Of a stretch of DNA of 64,000 nucleotides, positions 16,756-26,887 are shown one piece after another. The notes below the pieces were generated by a model that had not been told where the DNA came from, did no database searches, and saw nothing but the letters and a program-made list of their open reading frames with translations. Made by a program: the position numbers and the translations under genes. This DNA is from Micromonospora sonchi (GTDB taxonomy: Bacteria; Actinomycetota; Actinomycetes; Mycobacteriales; Micromonosporaceae): assembly GCF_014646235.1 (NCBI RefSeq), contig NZ_BMNB01000001.1, forward strand, positions 62,001 through 126,000, read 5' to 3'. Within the stretch, counting starts at the first letter, position 1; every line of letters starts with the position of its first letter.

Positions 16756-18159
16756 GTGCAGGACATCATGCCGACCTGGGTCGGGGCGACGGCCAAACAG
16801 ATCGCCCGGGGCGTACGCCGGGGAGATGTCTCGGCCACCCAGGTGCTGGCCGACCACCTCGATCACGTCGCCAAGGCCGACGCCGACCTCGCCGCGTTCC
16901 GCGCCGTACGCGGCGGGGAGGCGGTGACCGAGGCGGAGAAGGTCGACGAGCAGGAGGACCTGGCCAACCTTCCGCTGGCCGGTGTTCCGGTCGCGGTCAA
17001 GGAGAACACTGCGGTGGCCGGCATGCCCACCTGGAACGGCTCGGCCGCGGTGCGTACCCCGGTGGCGGAGGCCGACCACGAGGTGGTCCGCCGGCTGCGC
17101 GGCGCCGGCGCGGTGATCCTCGGCGTCACCCGGATGCCCGAGCTGGGCCTGTGGGCGGTGACCGACGACGACACCGCCGTCACCCGCAACCCGTGGGACC
17201 TGGGACGGACCCCCGGTGGCTCGTCCGGTGGCGCGGCGGCAGCGGTGGCGGCCGGGCTGGTGCCGATCGCGCACGGCAACGACGGGCTTGGCTCGATCCG
17301 CATCCCGGCGGCCTGCTGCGGCCTGGTCGGCCTCAAACCCGGCCGGGGAGTGGTGCCCTGCCAACTCGGCGCCGAGGACTGGTTCGGGCTGGTCGAGCAC
17401 GGCATGCTCAGCACCACGGTCGCCGACGCGGCGGTCGGCTTCCAGGTGCTCGCCGGCCGCGCCCAGGAGAAGCTCGTCCCGCCGCAGCGGCTGCGGGTCG
17501 GCGTGTCGCTGCGTTCCCCGGTGCGTGGGGTCTCGCCGGACGCGCCGAACCGGGAGGCGGTCGCCGCGGCCGGCCGGCTGCTCGCCGGGGCCGGGCACGA
17601 CACCGTACCGGCCGACCCGGTTTATCCGACGGCCCTGGGGTTGCAGGGCATCGCCACCTGGTTCGCCGCCGCGGCGGCGGATGTGCGGGCCGCCGGGATC
17701 GACCGGGGCAGCCTGCAACCGCGCAGCCGCCGCCACGTCGCCTTCGGCGACTGGGCATGGCGGCGCGGGTACGTCCGGGATGCCGACCGGCTCGCCTGGC
17801 GCGAGCGGTCGATCGGCTTCTTCGCCGACCACTCGGTGGACCTGCTGCTCACCCCGGCACTGGCCACCGCGCCGCCGCCGGCCACCAGCTGGTCGTCCCG
17901 GTCCTGGCGGGCCAACATGCTGGCCAACATCCGGTACGCCCCGTACGCGGCGCCCTGGAACATCGCCGGCCTGCCCGCCCTGGTGGTCCCGGTGGGTCGC
18001 CGCCCGGACGGGCTGCCGCTGGCCGTGCAGTTGGTCGGCCCGCCCGGCTCGGAGCTGCTGCTGCTCGGCGTCGCCGGTCAGTTCGAGATGGCGGCCCCGT
18101 GGCCACGACACGCCCCCGGTTACCCCCGGGCCGGCACGGGATCGCCCGCCGGCACCTGA
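16756..18159 (+). CDS. amidase (amidase-signature family)
   Basis: A 467-residue amidase-signature enzyme. Two GTG starts are possible; I prefer 16756 because GGGGAGGG (16743-16750) then has proper spacing, whereas it overlaps GTG 16750. The Ser-cisSer-Lys triad is readable: Lys82 in VPVAVKEN, Ser156 in GGSSGGAAA and Ser180 in GLGSIRIPA. Such enzymes hydrolyse carboxamides; the natural substrate is unknown and it lacks GatA-specific context (no gatB or gatC nearby). It begins 22 nt after metB and may be cotranscribed. Confidence 0.88.
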   Translation: MQDIMPTWVGATAKQIARGVRRGDVSATQVLADHLDHVAKADADLAAFRAVRGGEAVTEAEKVDEQEDLANLPLAGVPVAVKENTAVAGMPTWNGSAAVRTPVAEADHEVVRRLRGAGAVILGVTRMPELGLWAVTDDDTAVTRNPWDLGRTPGGSSGGAAAAVAAGLVPIAHGNDGLGSIRIPAACCGLVGLKPGRGVVPCQLGAEDWFGLVEHGMLSTTVADAAVGFQVLAGRAQEKLVPPQRLRVGVSLRSPVRGVSPDAPNREAVAAAGRLLAGAGHDTVPADPVYPTALGLQGIATWFAAAAADVRAAGIDRGSLQPRSRRHVAFGDWAWRRGYVRDADRLAWRERSIGFFADHSVDLLLTPALATAPPPATSWSSRSWRANMLANIRYAPYAAPWNIAGLPALVVPVGRRPDGLPLAVQLVGPPGSELLLLGVAGQFEMAAPWPRHAPGYPRAGTGSPAGT

Positions 18160-18211
18160 TCCGCACAGCTCCGCCGTCCGGGGCCCGCGGGGCGGGTGGC
18201 ACGATCGGAAC

Positions 18212-19432
18212 ATGACGGAACTGGTCAGCCTCGACGAGGTGCGGGCGGCGCGGAAGCTGCTCGCCGGTGTCACCCGCACCACCCCGCTGGAGCCCTCCCG
18301 GCCGCTCACCGCCGCGCTCGGCGGGCCGGCCTGGCTCAAGTGCGAGAACCTTCAGCGGGCGGGCTCGTACAAGGTGCGCGGTGCCTACGTGCGCATCTCG
18401 CGGCTGTCGGAGCAGGAACGGGCCCGGGGGGTGGTCGCGGCGAGCGCCGGCAACCACGCCCAGGGGGTGGCGCTCGCCGCCGGGCTGGTCGGTACCCGGG
18501 CCACCGTCTTCATGCCGGTGAACGCGACGCTGCCGAAGGTGGCGGCCACCAAGCGGTACGGCGCCCAGGTCGAACTGGTCGGGGCCACGGTCGACGAGTC
18601 CCTGGTCGCGGCGGAGACGTTCGCCGAACGCACCGGCGCGGTGCTGATCCATCCGTTCGACCATCCCGACGTGATCGCCGGGCAGGGCACGGTGGCCCTG
18701 GAGATCCTGGAGCAGTGCCCCGAGGTGCGGACGATCGTCACCGGGGTCGGCGGTGGCGGACTCGTCTCCGGACTGGCGGTGGTGGCCAAGGCGCTGCGCC
18801 CGGACGTCCGGGTGATCGGCGTACAGGCGGCGGACGCGGCGGCCTTCCCGCCCTCGTTGCTGGCCGGTGAGCCGGTGCGCCTGCCCACTCTGAGCACCAT
18901 CGCCGACGGCATCGCCGTCGGCCGCCCGGGCGAGGTCACCTTCGCCCACGTCCGCAAGCTCGTCGACGAGATCGTCACCGTCTCCGAGGAGGACATCTCG
19001 CGGGCGTTGCTCATGCTGTTGGAGCGGGGCAAGCAGGTGGTGGAGCCGGCTGGCGCGGTGGGTGTGGCGGCGCTGCTGGCCGGCGCGGTGGAGGTGACGA
19101 CGCCGGTGGTGGCGGTCCTCTCCGGCGGCAACATCGACCCGCTGCTGATGATGCGGGTGATCGAGCACGGTCTGGCGGCGGCCGGCCGTTACCTGCGGAT
19201 CACCGTCCGCTGCTCCGACCAGCCGGGTCAGCTCGCCACCCTGTTACGTGAGATCGCCGAACAGCGGGCCAACGTGGTGGACGTGGAACACCAGCGGGCC
19301 AACCCGCACCTGCGCCTCGGCGAGGTGGAGGTGGCGCTGTCGGTGGAGACCCGGGGTGTCGAGCACTCGGACAAGCTGATCGGTGCCCTGCGGGCCAGTG
19401 GCTACCAGGTGATGATCGCGCCAGAGGCGTGA
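18212..19432 (+). CDS. ilvA: threonine ammonia-lyase with ACT domain
   Basis: A 406-residue PLP enzyme that deaminates threonine to 2-oxobutanoate for isoleucine synthesis or catabolism. Start ATG 18212 begins MTELVSLDEVRAAR; the same frame is open far upstream only because of GC bias. The PLP lysine is in RAGSYKVRGAY, the Asn loop is SAGNHAQGVA, and the phosphate loop is VGGGGLVSGLA. Residues ~325-406 form one ACT regulatory domain (RCSDQPGQLATLLREIAEQ). A single short ACT resembles the degradative/TdcB-like actinomycete form more than the two-ACT IlvA. Confidence 0.92.
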   Translation: MTELVSLDEVRAARKLLAGVTRTTPLEPSRPLTAALGGPAWLKCENLQRAGSYKVRGAYVRISRLSEQERARGVVAASAGNHAQGVALAAGLVGTRATVFMPVNATLPKVAATKRYGAQVELVGATVDESLVAAETFAERTGAVLIHPFDHPDVIAGQGTVALEILEQCPEVRTIVTGVGGGGLVSGLAVVAKALRPDVRVIGVQAADAAAFPPSLLAGEPVRLPTLSTIADGIAVGRPGEVTFAHVRKLVDEIVTVSEEDISRALLMLLERGKQVVEPAGAVGVAALLAGAVEVTTPVVAVLSGGNIDPLLMMRVIEHGLAAAGRYLRITVRCSDQPGQLATLLREIAEQRANVVDVEHQRANPHLRLGEVEVALSVETRGVEHSDKLIGALRASGYQVMIAPEA

Positions 19433-19490
19433 CACCCCGGAGGGCGTCACGCCTCTGCGCGCCATGGTCGGCCGTTGCCCGGCCGGTCGA

Positions 19491-19988
19491 TCAGCCGGCG
19501 AACGGCTCGAAGCTGACCACCGTCACCTTGATGTCCGCGCCGCTGGGAGCGGTGTAGGTGCAGGTCTGACCGGCCTTGCCGCCCAGGATCGCCTGGCCGA
19601 GCGCCGACTCGGGGCTGTAGACCGTGAGGTCGGTGGTCGAGGCGATCTCACGGGAGCCGAGCAGGAACGTCTCTGTGTCGTCGGCGTCGTCGTCGAAGTA
19701 GATCGTCACGACCATCCCGGGCGCCACGGCGTCGGCGGTCGGTGCCTCGCCGGTCTCGGCGGTGCGGAGCAGTTCCTTCAGATAGAGGATGCGCCCCTCG
19801 GCCTTGCCCTGCTCCTCGCGGGCGGCGTGGTAGCCGCCGTTCTCGCGCAGGTCGCCTTCCTCCCGCCGGGCGTTGATCTCGGCGGCGATGACCGGCCGGT
19901 TGGCGATCAACTCGTCGAGCTCAGCCTGCAGGCGGTCGTACGCGTCCTTGGACAGCCAGGTGGCGGGCGCCTTATTGCCATTGGACAC
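19491..19988 (-). CDS. greA: transcription elongation factor GreA
   Basis: A 165-residue GreA. The N-terminal coiled coil ([38 protein letters not shown]) carries the acidic DLRENG tip that enters the RNA polymerase secondary channel and triggers cleavage of backtracked RNA. The C-terminal FKBP-like domain includes [21 protein letters not shown] start 19988 follows GGAGGACCG. It converges on ilvA and, from memory, has the same metB-greA-DUF4307-mca neighbourhood as mycobacteria. Confidence 0.96.
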   Translation of the reverse strand: MSNGNKAPATWLSKDAYDRLQAELDELIANRPVIAAEINARREEGDLRENGGYHAAREEQGKAEGRILYLKELLRTAETGEAPTADAVAPGMVVTIYFDDDADDTETFLLGSREIASTTDLTVYSPESALGQAILGGKAGQTCTYTAPSGADIKVTVVSFEPFAG

Positions 19989-20173
19989 AGGCGGTCCTCC
20001 TCAGTTGTGCGTGCTGGCTGACAGGTGAACCTCCAAGCTACCAGTGGGCTACGACAGCAAGTGCCGGTGATCACGTCCCGTCGACGGAACGCTCGGGCTG
20101 TCCGCTGGTTCAGCGTGTGTGCCGGTTCGGGCTGTCTGCCGGTTCCGCCTGGCTGTGTGCCGGTTCCGGGGGC

Positions 20174-20608
20174 TCAGGCGGGTGGCCGGCAGCGGACCAC
20201 CTCGCCGATGAAGGGGCGGGCGGTGGTGGCGAGACGGTGCCGGACGACGACATGGCTCTGCCCCTCGGTGGCGGTCACCGGCACCTCCTCGCGGGCCACC
20301 TCGGCGCCGGCGTGGTCCCGGGCGCGCAGTGCGCACACCGCGGACCCGCCGTCCGGCAGGTGCACCCGGAAGTCGACCACCACCTGGGTGTCCGTGATGT
20401 CGGAGTAGCTGATCACCTGGGCGTCGTACATCGGATCGCCGTACTGCCGGTAGAGCCGGACCGAGACCATGGTGAGCGCCGCGACCGTGGCGACCACCAG
20501 CAGCGTGGTCAGCACCGGCCGGCGGCGACGGGGCTCCCGACGGCGGCCGTACCGGCCGGGCGGGAACACCGGCGCGCCCGGCGAAAGTGTGGCGTGCGTC
20601 TCGGTCAC
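20174..20608 (-). CDS. DUF4307 membrane protein
   Basis: A 144-residue protein of the actinobacterial DUF4307 family (Rv1081c-like). GTG 20608 was preferred over ATG 20650 because GGGAG lies about 10 nt upstream. It has an N-terminal Pro/Arg-rich cytoplasmic tail (RYGRRREPRRRRP), one transmembrane helix (~residues 32-55, VLTTLLVVATVAALTMVSV) and a C-terminal extracytoplasmic domain with two Cys (SAVCALRAR and VVRCRPPA). Function unknown. It is divergent from mca with a ~200-nt intergenic region. Confidence 0.85.
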   Translation of the reverse strand: MTETHATLSPGAPVFPPGRYGRRREPRRRRPVLTTLLVVATVAALTMVSVRLYRQYGDPMYDAQVISYSDITDTQVVVDFRVHLPDGGSAVCALRARDHAGAEVAREEVPVTATEGQSHVVVRHRLATTARPFIGEVVRCRPPA

Positions 20609-20809
20609 CGGCGGGTATCTCCCTGGCGTTGTTGTCGGCGGCATCGGCAAGAATGGCGGAGTCCGTCATACTGCCCTGCTCGGTGTCAGGTACTTCTGCT
20701 GTCAAATATGACAGCCGGTGCGGGCAGACACCGCGACGGGGGAGAATTCGGCAGGTCAACGGTTGGCCCGATGGGGCCCGCCGATGGGCAGAGACGAGGA
20801 GCGCCGACG

Positions 20810-21691
20810 TTGGCAGAGCAACTTCGACTCATGGCCGTCCACGCGCATCCCGACGACGAGTCGAGCAAGGGCGCCGCGACCATGGCGAAATACGTCGCCG
20901 AGGGAGTGGACGTGCTGGTCGTGACGTGCACCGGGGGTGAGCGCGGCAGCGTGCTCAACCCCAAGCTCGACCGGCCCGAGGTGTGGGCCAACATCGCCGA
21001 GATCCGCCGGGCCGAGATGGACGCAGCCCGGGCCGTCCTCGGCATCGAGCAGGCCTGGTTGGGTTTCGTCGACTCCGGGCTGCCCGAGGGTGATCCGCTG
21101 CCCCCGCTGCCGGAGGGCTGCTTCGCCCTCCAGGACGTCGAGGTGGCCGCCGGTCCGCTGGTGCGGCTGATGCGCGAGTTCCGCCCGCACGTCGTCACCA
21201 CGTACGACGAGGAGGGCGGCTATCCGCACCCGGACCACATCATGTGCCACAAGGTGAGCATGGCGGCCTTCGAGGCCGCCGGCGACGCGCAGCGCTACCC
21301 GGAGCTGGGCGAGCCGTGGCAGCCGCTGAAGCTCTACTACGACGTCGGTTTCTCCAAGGGCAAGATCCTGGCGCTGCACGAGGCGATGCTGGCCGCCGGC
21401 GTGGCATCCCCGTACGCGGAGTGGCTGACCCGCTGGGAGGACCGGCCGGACAAGGGCCCCCGGATCACCACCCGGGTCGAGTGCGCCGAATACTTCCCGG
21501 TCCGCGACGACGCGTTGCGTGCCCACGCGACCCAGGTCGACCCGGACGGCTTCTGGTTCCAGGTGCCGATGGAGTTGCAGCAGCGTGCCTGGCCGACGGA
21601 GGATTTCCAGCTGGTCCGGTCGCTGGTCGACAGTCCGCTGCCCGAGTCCGACCTGTTCGCCGGCGTACGGGAGACGGCCCATGCCCGCTGA
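20810..21691 (+). CDS. mca: mycothiol conjugate amidase
   Basis: A 293-residue zinc amidase of the LmbE/PIG-L family that cleaves mycothiol S-conjugates to mercapturic acids for export. The start is a TTG at 20810, set by AGGAG at 20797-20801 with 8-nt spacing; the next ATG lies inside the conserved N-terminus. The zinc motif AVHAHPDDESSKGA and the second ligand block YDEEGGYPHPDHIMCH are intact. The EQAWLGFVDSGLPEGD segment is typical of Mca rather than MshB. It is followed 48 nt later by a small membrane protein, as in mycobacteria. Confidence 0.95.
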   Translation: MAEQLRLMAVHAHPDDESSKGAATMAKYVAEGVDVLVVTCTGGERGSVLNPKLDRPEVWANIAEIRRAEMDAARAVLGIEQAWLGFVDSGLPEGDPLPPLPEGCFALQDVEVAAGPLVRLMREFRPHVVTTYDEEGGYPHPDHIMCHKVSMAAFEAAGDAQRYPELGEPWQPLKLYYDVGFSKGKILALHEAMLAAGVASPYAEWLTRWEDRPDKGPRITTRVECAEYFPVRDDALRAHATQVDPDGFWFQVPMELQQRAWPTEDFQLVRSLVDSPLPESDLFAGVRETAHAR

Positions 21692-21739
21692 TCCGGCGGC
21701 GGGCTACCCTTGTCGCACGCCGCCGTTCGGAGGAATCCC

Positions 21740-22033
21740 ATGCTGACCGTTGCTGAGGTGCTCGCCCAGAACAACTTCGGGGACACCCGCACGGGTGGCC
21801 TGGCCGGGCCGATGGGTCTCTTCCTCATCCTGATGCTGGGCACCGCCACTGTGCTGCTGATCCGCAACATGAATGCCCGGCTGCGCCGGCTGCCCGATCG
21901 GTTCCCCGCCGAGAAGTCCGGCAACGGACCGGACGCGGCGGCTTGGACGGCCGATGATCCGACAGGTGGGACCATCACGGCGGATTCATCCGCAGACCCT
22001 GCCAACGGGCATCAGCAGCGCCGCGACGCCTGA
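21740..22033 (+). CDS. small single-pass membrane protein downstream of mca
   Basis: 97 residues from ATG 21740 after CGGAGGAAT. One hydrophobic helix (LAGPMGLFLILMLGTATVLLI, residues ~20-40) is followed by a basic NMNARLRRLP stop-transfer and an acidic, polar C-terminal tail. A protein of this shape follows mca in other actinomycetes (Rv1083 position); no biochemical function is known to me. Probably cotranscribed with mca; a strong hairpin follows at 22052. Confidence 0.8.
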   Translation: MLTVAEVLAQNNFGDTRTGGLAGPMGLFLILMLGTATVLLIRNMNARLRRLPDRFPAEKSGNGPDAAAWTADDPTGGTITADSSADPANGHQQRRDA

Positions 22034-22051
22034 TCGGGGCATGATTCACGT

Positions 22052-22091
22052 CGAACCGGATGGTCGCCCCCTGTTGCGACCATCCGGTTTG
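22052..22091 (+). terminator. hairpin terminator after the mca operon
   Basis: Perfect 13-bp inverted repeat AACCGGATGGTCG (22054-22066) / CGACCATCCGGTT (22077-22089), extendable by two more pairs, with a 10-nt loop CCCCCTGTTG, 20 nt after the stop of the small membrane gene. A short T-run follows (GGTTT). Confidence 0.75.
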
Positions 22092-22106
22092 GCTTAGCCT
22101 TCCGCC

Positions 22107-22130
22107 GGGGGACCAAAAGTCCTCAAGCTG
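22107..22130 (+). promoter_or_regulatory. unexplained GGAC-CAAAA-GTCC-TCAAG element upstream of the GGDEF-EAL gene
   Basis: A small hairpin GGAC (22110-22113) / GTCC (22119-22122) with loop CAAAA is followed directly by TCAAGCTG, about 80 nt before the GTG start. It stands out as A-rich in a very GC-rich region and lies in the leader or promoter of a c-di-GMP gene. It does not show the conserved core of the c-di-GMP-I riboswitch. I cannot name it. Confidence 0.3.
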
Positions 22131-22211
22131 TGCGCGGGAGGGGGCGCCGATGACCATGGCAGTCATGTCCGCCCATCGCCTGTCGTGTTCCCGGTCGGCG
22201 GGAGGGGGTCG

Positions 22212-24743
22212 GTGACCTCCGGCAGGGCCGGTCCTTTCCTTGACCGGCCCCCGGGCCGTGGCAACCCATTCAGGCTGCACCTGCTCACGGCCGCGGTCGT
22301 GAGCACCGCGCTGGTCGCCGCCGTGGTCGGGCTGAGCCTGCCGGTGCAACTGCCGGCCGACGATCCGCTCGGCGGGCTGCCCCGGTTCGGCATCGCGGTG
22401 GCCGTCTTCGCCCTGTCGCAGTTGGCCCGGCTGCAGTTCCGGGCGGCGGCCGGGGTGGTCAGCATCACCTGGGTCGAGGCCGCGCTGATCGTCTGCCTGT
22501 ACCTCGTACCGCCCGGTTGGCTGCCGGCGGCGGCGCTGGTCGGCGTCGCGGTGGCCTGGGCGGCGCTGTCGGTGCTGGACGACGGCCGGGCGACCCTGGA
22601 CGTCGTGCGGATCGCCGGCACGCAGACCGCCGCCGTCGCCCTCGCGGTGTCCGTCACCACCGCTCTGGGCCAGCCGTTGTCGGCCGCCCCGACGCCGGCG
22701 CTCGTCCTCGCGGTCGGTGCCGGCGCCGTCGCCCACCTGCTCGCCAGCGTCTGGTTGGGCGGGGTCATGCTGGCGCTGCGGCACGGGATGCCGCTCGGGC
22801 GTCCGTTGCTCGCCGCCCTGCGCGGCAAGCTGTTGATGTTCGTCGGCAACGTGGTGGCCGGCGTCTCGGTGGTCGCGTTGATCGAGATCGACCCGCGCTG
22901 GCTGCTACTGCTGCCCGCCCCGCTGTGGCTGCTGCAACAGACCTACCGGCAGCGGCTGCGTGACGGCCGCGACCGGCGTACCTGGCGGTCGTTCGCCGGG
23001 GCGACCGCCGCGCTCAACCAACTGGACGAGCCCGGGGTGGCCACCGCGGCGGTCGCCGGTGGGCTGGCGCTGTTCGAGGCGGAGAAGGTCGACGTCGAGG
23101 TGGTCCGCGGCGACGGGCGGTGGCACCGTTACCAGGGTGACCCGAGCGGCCAGGTGACCGACCGGGAGATCGCGCCGCCGGTGAACGGCGAACCCGACCC
23201 GGAGGAACTGGTCCGCGACCTGTCGGTGGGGGAGACCCAGGTCGGACGGCTGCGCGTCCGCTTCCCCGGTACGGCCCCGCTCGGTGGGCGGGAGCACGAC
23301 GTCTTCGCCGCCTTCGCCGACGCCCTCGCCGCTGCCCTGCACGACGCGGCGACCCACCGGGAACTCCGCCTGGTCACCGCGCGATCGTCGTACGAGGCGG
23401 TGCACGACCCGGTCACCGGACTGGCCAACCGGGCGGCCATGCTCAGCCGGGGTGACCAGGCGCTGCGGCAACTGGCCCATGATCACCCGGTTGCGCTGCT
23501 GCTGCTGGATGTCGATCAGTTCAAAGAGGTGAACGACACCCTCGGGCACGCGGCCGGCGATCAACTGCTCCGACTGACCGCCAACCGGCTCGAGGCGCTG
23601 ACCCGCTCCGGCGACCTGCTGGCCCGACTCGGCGGTGACGAGTTCGCCCTCCTGCTGACCGCGGACCCAGTGGTCGCGGACCGTGCCGCCCCGATGGCGT
23701 ACGCGCTGCGTCAGGCTCGGGACATCGCCGAGCGGCTGGCCGCGCCGGCCGAGGTGGCCGGGGTGCGGATGTCGGTCGAGGTCTCCGTCGGCGTGGTGGT
23801 GGCCGCGGCCGGCACCGCCGACCTGACCGAGCTGCTGCGCCGGGCCGACATCGCCATGTACCAGGCCAAGAACGGTGGCGCCAACGTGGCCGCGTACGAC
23901 AGCGCCCGGGACGCGGCCAGCACCGACCAGTTGGCCCTGCTCGCCGAGTTGCGCGAGGCGTTGCAGGCCGACGATCAGCTGGTGCTGGTGTTGCAGCCGG
24001 CCGTCGACCTGGCCACCGGAGCGCCGACCGGCGTGGAGGCGCTGATCCGCTGGCGGCACCCACGCCGGGGCCTGCTCGGGCCGGCCGAGTTCATCCGGCC
24101 GGTGGAGAACAGCGATCAGTTGAGCACCTTCACCCGGTACGTGTTGGACAAGGCGCTGGCGGTCGCCGCCGGTTGGGCCCGGGAGGGCCTCGATGTACCG
24201 ATCTCAGTGAACCTCTCCGCCCGCAGCCTGCTCGACCGCCGGCTGCCGGGTGAGATCGCCGACGCGCTGCGCCGGCACCAGGTGCCGGCCGATCGGCTGG
24301 TCCTGGAGATCACCGAGACGGTGGTGATGAGCGAGCTGGAGGTCATCGACCAGGTGCTCACCGCGCTGCGGTCGATGGGCGTGCAACTGGCGGTGGACGA
24401 CTTCGGCACCGGCTTCTCCTCGCTGGCCTTCCTCACCCGGATCGAGGTGGACGAGCTCAAGGTCGACCGCTCGTTCGTCCTCCAGATGGCGGACTCGCGC
24501 GAGGCGGCGGCGATCGTGCGCTACACCGTTGGCATGGCCAACGAGCTGGGACTGCGGGTGGTGGCCGAGGGCGTGGAGACCGCCGCGCAACGGTCCGCCC
24601 TGGTCGAGTTGGGCTGCACCGCCGCCCAGGGTTACCACTTCTTCAAGCCGATGCCGGCCGACAAGATAGGTGCCGTGCTGGGCTCCCTGGCCCGCCAGAC
24701 CCCCACCAACGTCCTCCCCCTGCGCGCCGACGACGCTTCGTAG
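22212..24743 (+). CDS. membrane GGDEF-EAL protein (c-di-GMP synthesis/hydrolysis)
   Basis: An 843-residue protein. GTG 22212 was chosen because GGGAGGGGG lies just upstream. Residues ~15-270 contain about six to eight transmembrane helices (a MASE-like sensor). A GAF-like linker follows (~residues 275-390). The GGDEF domain (~395-560) has an intact [11 protein letters not shown] active site, and the EAL domain (~580-835) has [28 protein letters not shown] and VVAEGVET. Both catalytic sites look intact, so net activity cannot be predicted. The gene interrupts the mca-DUF255 order seen in mycobacteria. Confidence 0.93.
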   Translation: MTSGRAGPFLDRPPGRGNPFRLHLLTAAVVSTALVAAVVGLSLPVQLPADDPLGGLPRFGIAVAVFALSQLARLQFRAAAGVVSITWVEAALIVCLYLVPPGWLPAAALVGVAVAWAALSVLDDGRATLDVVRIAGTQTAAVALAVSVTTALGQPLSAAPTPALVLAVGAGAVAHLLASVWLGGVMLALRHGMPLGRPLLAALRGKLLMFVGNVVAGVSVVALIEIDPRWLLLLPAPLWLLQQTYRQRLRDGRDRRTWRSFAGATAALNQLDEPGVATAAVAGGLALFEAEKVDVEVVRGDGRWHRYQGDPSGQVTDREIAPPVNGEPDPEELVRDLSVGETQVGRLRVRFPGTAPLGGREHDVFAAFADALAAALHDAATHRELRLVTARSSYEAVHDPVTGLANRAAMLSRGDQALRQLAHDHPVALLLLDVDQFKEVNDTLGHAAGDQLLRLTANRLEALTRSGDLLARLGGDEFALLLTADPVVADRAAPMAYALRQARDIAERLAAPAEVAGVRMSVEVSVGVVVAAAGTADLTELLRRADIAMYQAKNGGANVAAYDSARDAASTDQLALLAELREALQADDQLVLVLQPAVDLATGAPTGVEALIRWRHPRRGLLGPAEFIRPVENSDQLSTFTRYVLDKALAVAAGWAREGLDVPISVNLSARSLLDRRLPGEIADALRRHQVPADRLVLEITETVVMSELEVIDQVLTALRSMGVQLAVDDFGTGFSSLAFLTRIEVDELKVDRSFVLQMADSREAAAIVRYTVGMANELGLRVVAEGVETAAQRSALVELGCTAAQGYHFFKPMPADKIGAVLGSLARQTPTNVLPLRADDAS

Positions 24744-24794
24744 GCGCCCGGCGTACGACCGGCGGCCGATTGCCGGGCTGGATATGGTCGTCGG

Positions 24795-26834
24795 GTGAAC
24801 CGACTCGCGGACGCCACCAGCCCCTATCTGCTCCAGCACGCCGACAACCCGGTGGACTGGTGGCCCTGGTGCGAGGAGGCGTTCGCCGAGGCGAAACGGC
24901 GGGACGTGCCGGTGCTCATCTCGGTCGGCTACTCCGCCTGCCACTGGTGTCACGTGATGGCGCACGAGTCGTTCGAGGACGAGACCGTCGGCAAGCTGCT
25001 GAACGAGGGCTTCGTGTCGATCAAAGTGGACCGCGAGGAGCGGCCCGACGTCGACGCCGTCTACATGACCGCCACCCAGGCCATGACCGGCCAGGGCGGC
25101 TGGCCGATGACGGTCTTCGCGACGCCGGACGGCACTCCGTTCTTCTGCGGGACGTACTTCCCTCGCCCCAACTTCCTCCGTCTGCTCGAGTCGGTCGGCA
25201 CCGCGTGGCGGGAGCAGCGCGACGCCGTGCTGCGCCAGGGCGCCGCGGTGGTCGAGGCGATCGGCGGCGCCCAGGCCGTGGGCGGCCCCACCGCCCCGCT
25301 CACCGTCGACCTGCTCGACGCCGCCGCCGACCAGCTGGCCAGCGAGTACGACGAGGTCAACGGCGGGTTCGGCGGGGCACCGAAGTTCCCGCCGCACATG
25401 AACCTGCTCTTCCTGCTGCGTCACCACCAGCGCACCGGCTCGCCGCGGAGCCTGGAAATCGTCCGGCACACCTGCGAGGCGATGGCCCGGGGCGGCATCC
25501 ACGACCAGCTCGCCGGCGGCTTCGCCCGGTACTCGGTGGACGCGCACTGGACCGTGCCGCACTTCGAGAAGATGCTCTACGACAACGCCCTGCTGCTGCG
25601 GGTCTACACCCAGCTGTGGCGGTTCACCGGGGACGCGCTGGCGCTGCGGGTGGCCCGGGACATCGCCCGGTTCCTCGCCGACGAGCTGCACCGGCCCGGT
25701 CAGGGCTTCGCCTCCGCGCTGGACGCGGACACCGAGGGCGTCGAGGGGCTCACCTACGCCTGGACCCCGGCCCAGCTGGTCGAGGCGCTCGGCGAGGAGG
25801 ACGGCCGCTGGGCCGCCGACCTGTTCGCGGTCACCGACGCCGGCACCTTCGAGAAGGGCATGAGCGTGCTGCGGCTGGCCCGCGACGTCGACGACGCCGA
25901 CCCGGAGGTACGCGGCCGCTGGCAGGACGTGGTCCGCCGGCTGCTGGCCGCCCGGGACACCCGTCCGCAGCCGGCCCGTGACGACAAGGTGGTGGCCGCC
26001 TGGAACGGGCTGGCGGTCACCGCGCTCGCCGAGTTCGTCCGGCTCGTCGAGACCTCCGGCCGGATCGGCGACGAAGGGGAGTCGAACCTGCTGGAGGGGG
26101 TGGTCATCGTCGCCGACGGCGCGATGCGGGACACCGCCGAATACCTGGCCCGGGTGCACGTGGTGGACGGGCGGCTGCGCCGCGCCTCCCGGGACGGTCG
26201 GGTCGGCGAGCCGGTCGGGGTGCTGGAGGACTACGGCTGCGTGGCCGAGGCGTTCTGCGCCATGCACCAGGTCACCGGCGAGGGGCGGTGGCTGGAGTTG
26301 GCCGGGCAACTGCTCGACGCCGCCCTGGCGCACTTCGCCGCGCCGGGCGGCGCGTTCTACGACACGGCCGACGACGCGGAGCAGTTGGTGGCCCGGCCGG
26401 CCGACCCGACCGACAACGCCACCCCCTCCGGCCGGTCCGCGATCGTCGCCGCCCTGGTGACGTACGCGGCGTTGACTGGGGAGAACCGCTACCGGGAGGC
26501 GGCCGAGGCGGCGTTGGCGACCGTCGCGCCGATCGTCGGGCGGCACGCCCGGTTCACCGGGTACGCGGCGACGGTGGGCGAGGCGCTGCTCTCCGGGCCG
26601 TACGAGATCGCGGTGGCCACCGGGAGCCCGGCTGATGATCCGCTGGTCGTGGCGGCGTACCGGCACGCCCCGCCCGGCGCGGTGATCGTCGCCGGCCAGC
26701 CCGACCAGCCCGGCGTGCCGCTGCTGGCCGGTCGCCCCCTGCTCGACGACCGGCCCGCCGCGTACGTCTGCCGGGGTTTCGTCTGCCAGCGGCCGGTCAC
26801 CGGCGTCGAGGACCTGGTGGCGCAGCTGACGTGA
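24795..26834 (+). CDS. DUF255/YyaL (SSP411-type) thioredoxin-domain protein
   Basis: A 679-residue protein with an N-terminal thioredoxin-like domain ([18 protein letters not shown], then [11 protein letters not shown] with the C-x-x-C pair) followed by a six-hairpin glycosidase-like (alpha/alpha toroid) domain (~residues 180-660). The family spans bacteria to human SPATA20; no reaction is firmly assigned. A thiol-redox or sugar-binding role is possible. It begins with GTG 24795, 51 nt after the GGDEF-EAL gene. Its location matches Rv1084 next to the mca cluster in mycobacteria (from memory). Confidence 0.92.
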   Translation: MNRLADATSPYLLQHADNPVDWWPWCEEAFAEAKRRDVPVLISVGYSACHWCHVMAHESFEDETVGKLLNEGFVSIKVDREERPDVDAVYMTATQAMTGQGGWPMTVFATPDGTPFFCGTYFPRPNFLRLLESVGTAWREQRDAVLRQGAAVVEAIGGAQAVGGPTAPLTVDLLDAAADQLASEYDEVNGGFGGAPKFPPHMNLLFLLRHHQRTGSPRSLEIVRHTCEAMARGGIHDQLAGGFARYSVDAHWTVPHFEKMLYDNALLLRVYTQLWRFTGDALALRVARDIARFLADELHRPGQGFASALDADTEGVEGLTYAWTPAQLVEALGEEDGRWAADLFAVTDAGTFEKGMSVLRLARDVDDADPEVRGRWQDVVRRLLAARDTRPQPARDDKVVAAWNGLAVTALAEFVRLVETSGRIGDEGESNLLEGVVIVADGAMRDTAEYLARVHVVDGRLRRASRDGRVGEPVGVLEDYGCVAEAFCAMHQVTGEGRWLELAGQLLDAALAHFAAPGGAFYDTADDAEQLVARPADPTDNATPSGRSAIVAALVTYAALTGENRYREAAEAALATVAPIVGRHARFTGYAATVGEALLSGPYEIAVATGSPADDPLVVAAYRHAPPGAVIVAGQPDQPGVPLLAGRPLLDDRPAAYVCRGFVCQRPVTGVEDLVAQLT

Positions 26835-26887
26835 GACCGGTGTCCGCCGGTCGGCTCCCCGACCGGCCCGGATAGGCTGGCGCCGCT

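Noticed and set aside
17216..18211. Upstream extension of the ilvA reading frame
   Set aside because: The frame is open because of GC bias but overlaps the amidase gene and is Arg/Pro/Ser-rich; the ilvA start is ATG 18212.
22122..22153. WhiG/FliA-type promoter (CTCA ... GCCGATGA) upstream of the GGDEF-EAL gene
   Set aside because: The two boxes are 20 nt apart rather than about 15, so the match may be chance; kept only as an unexplained element.
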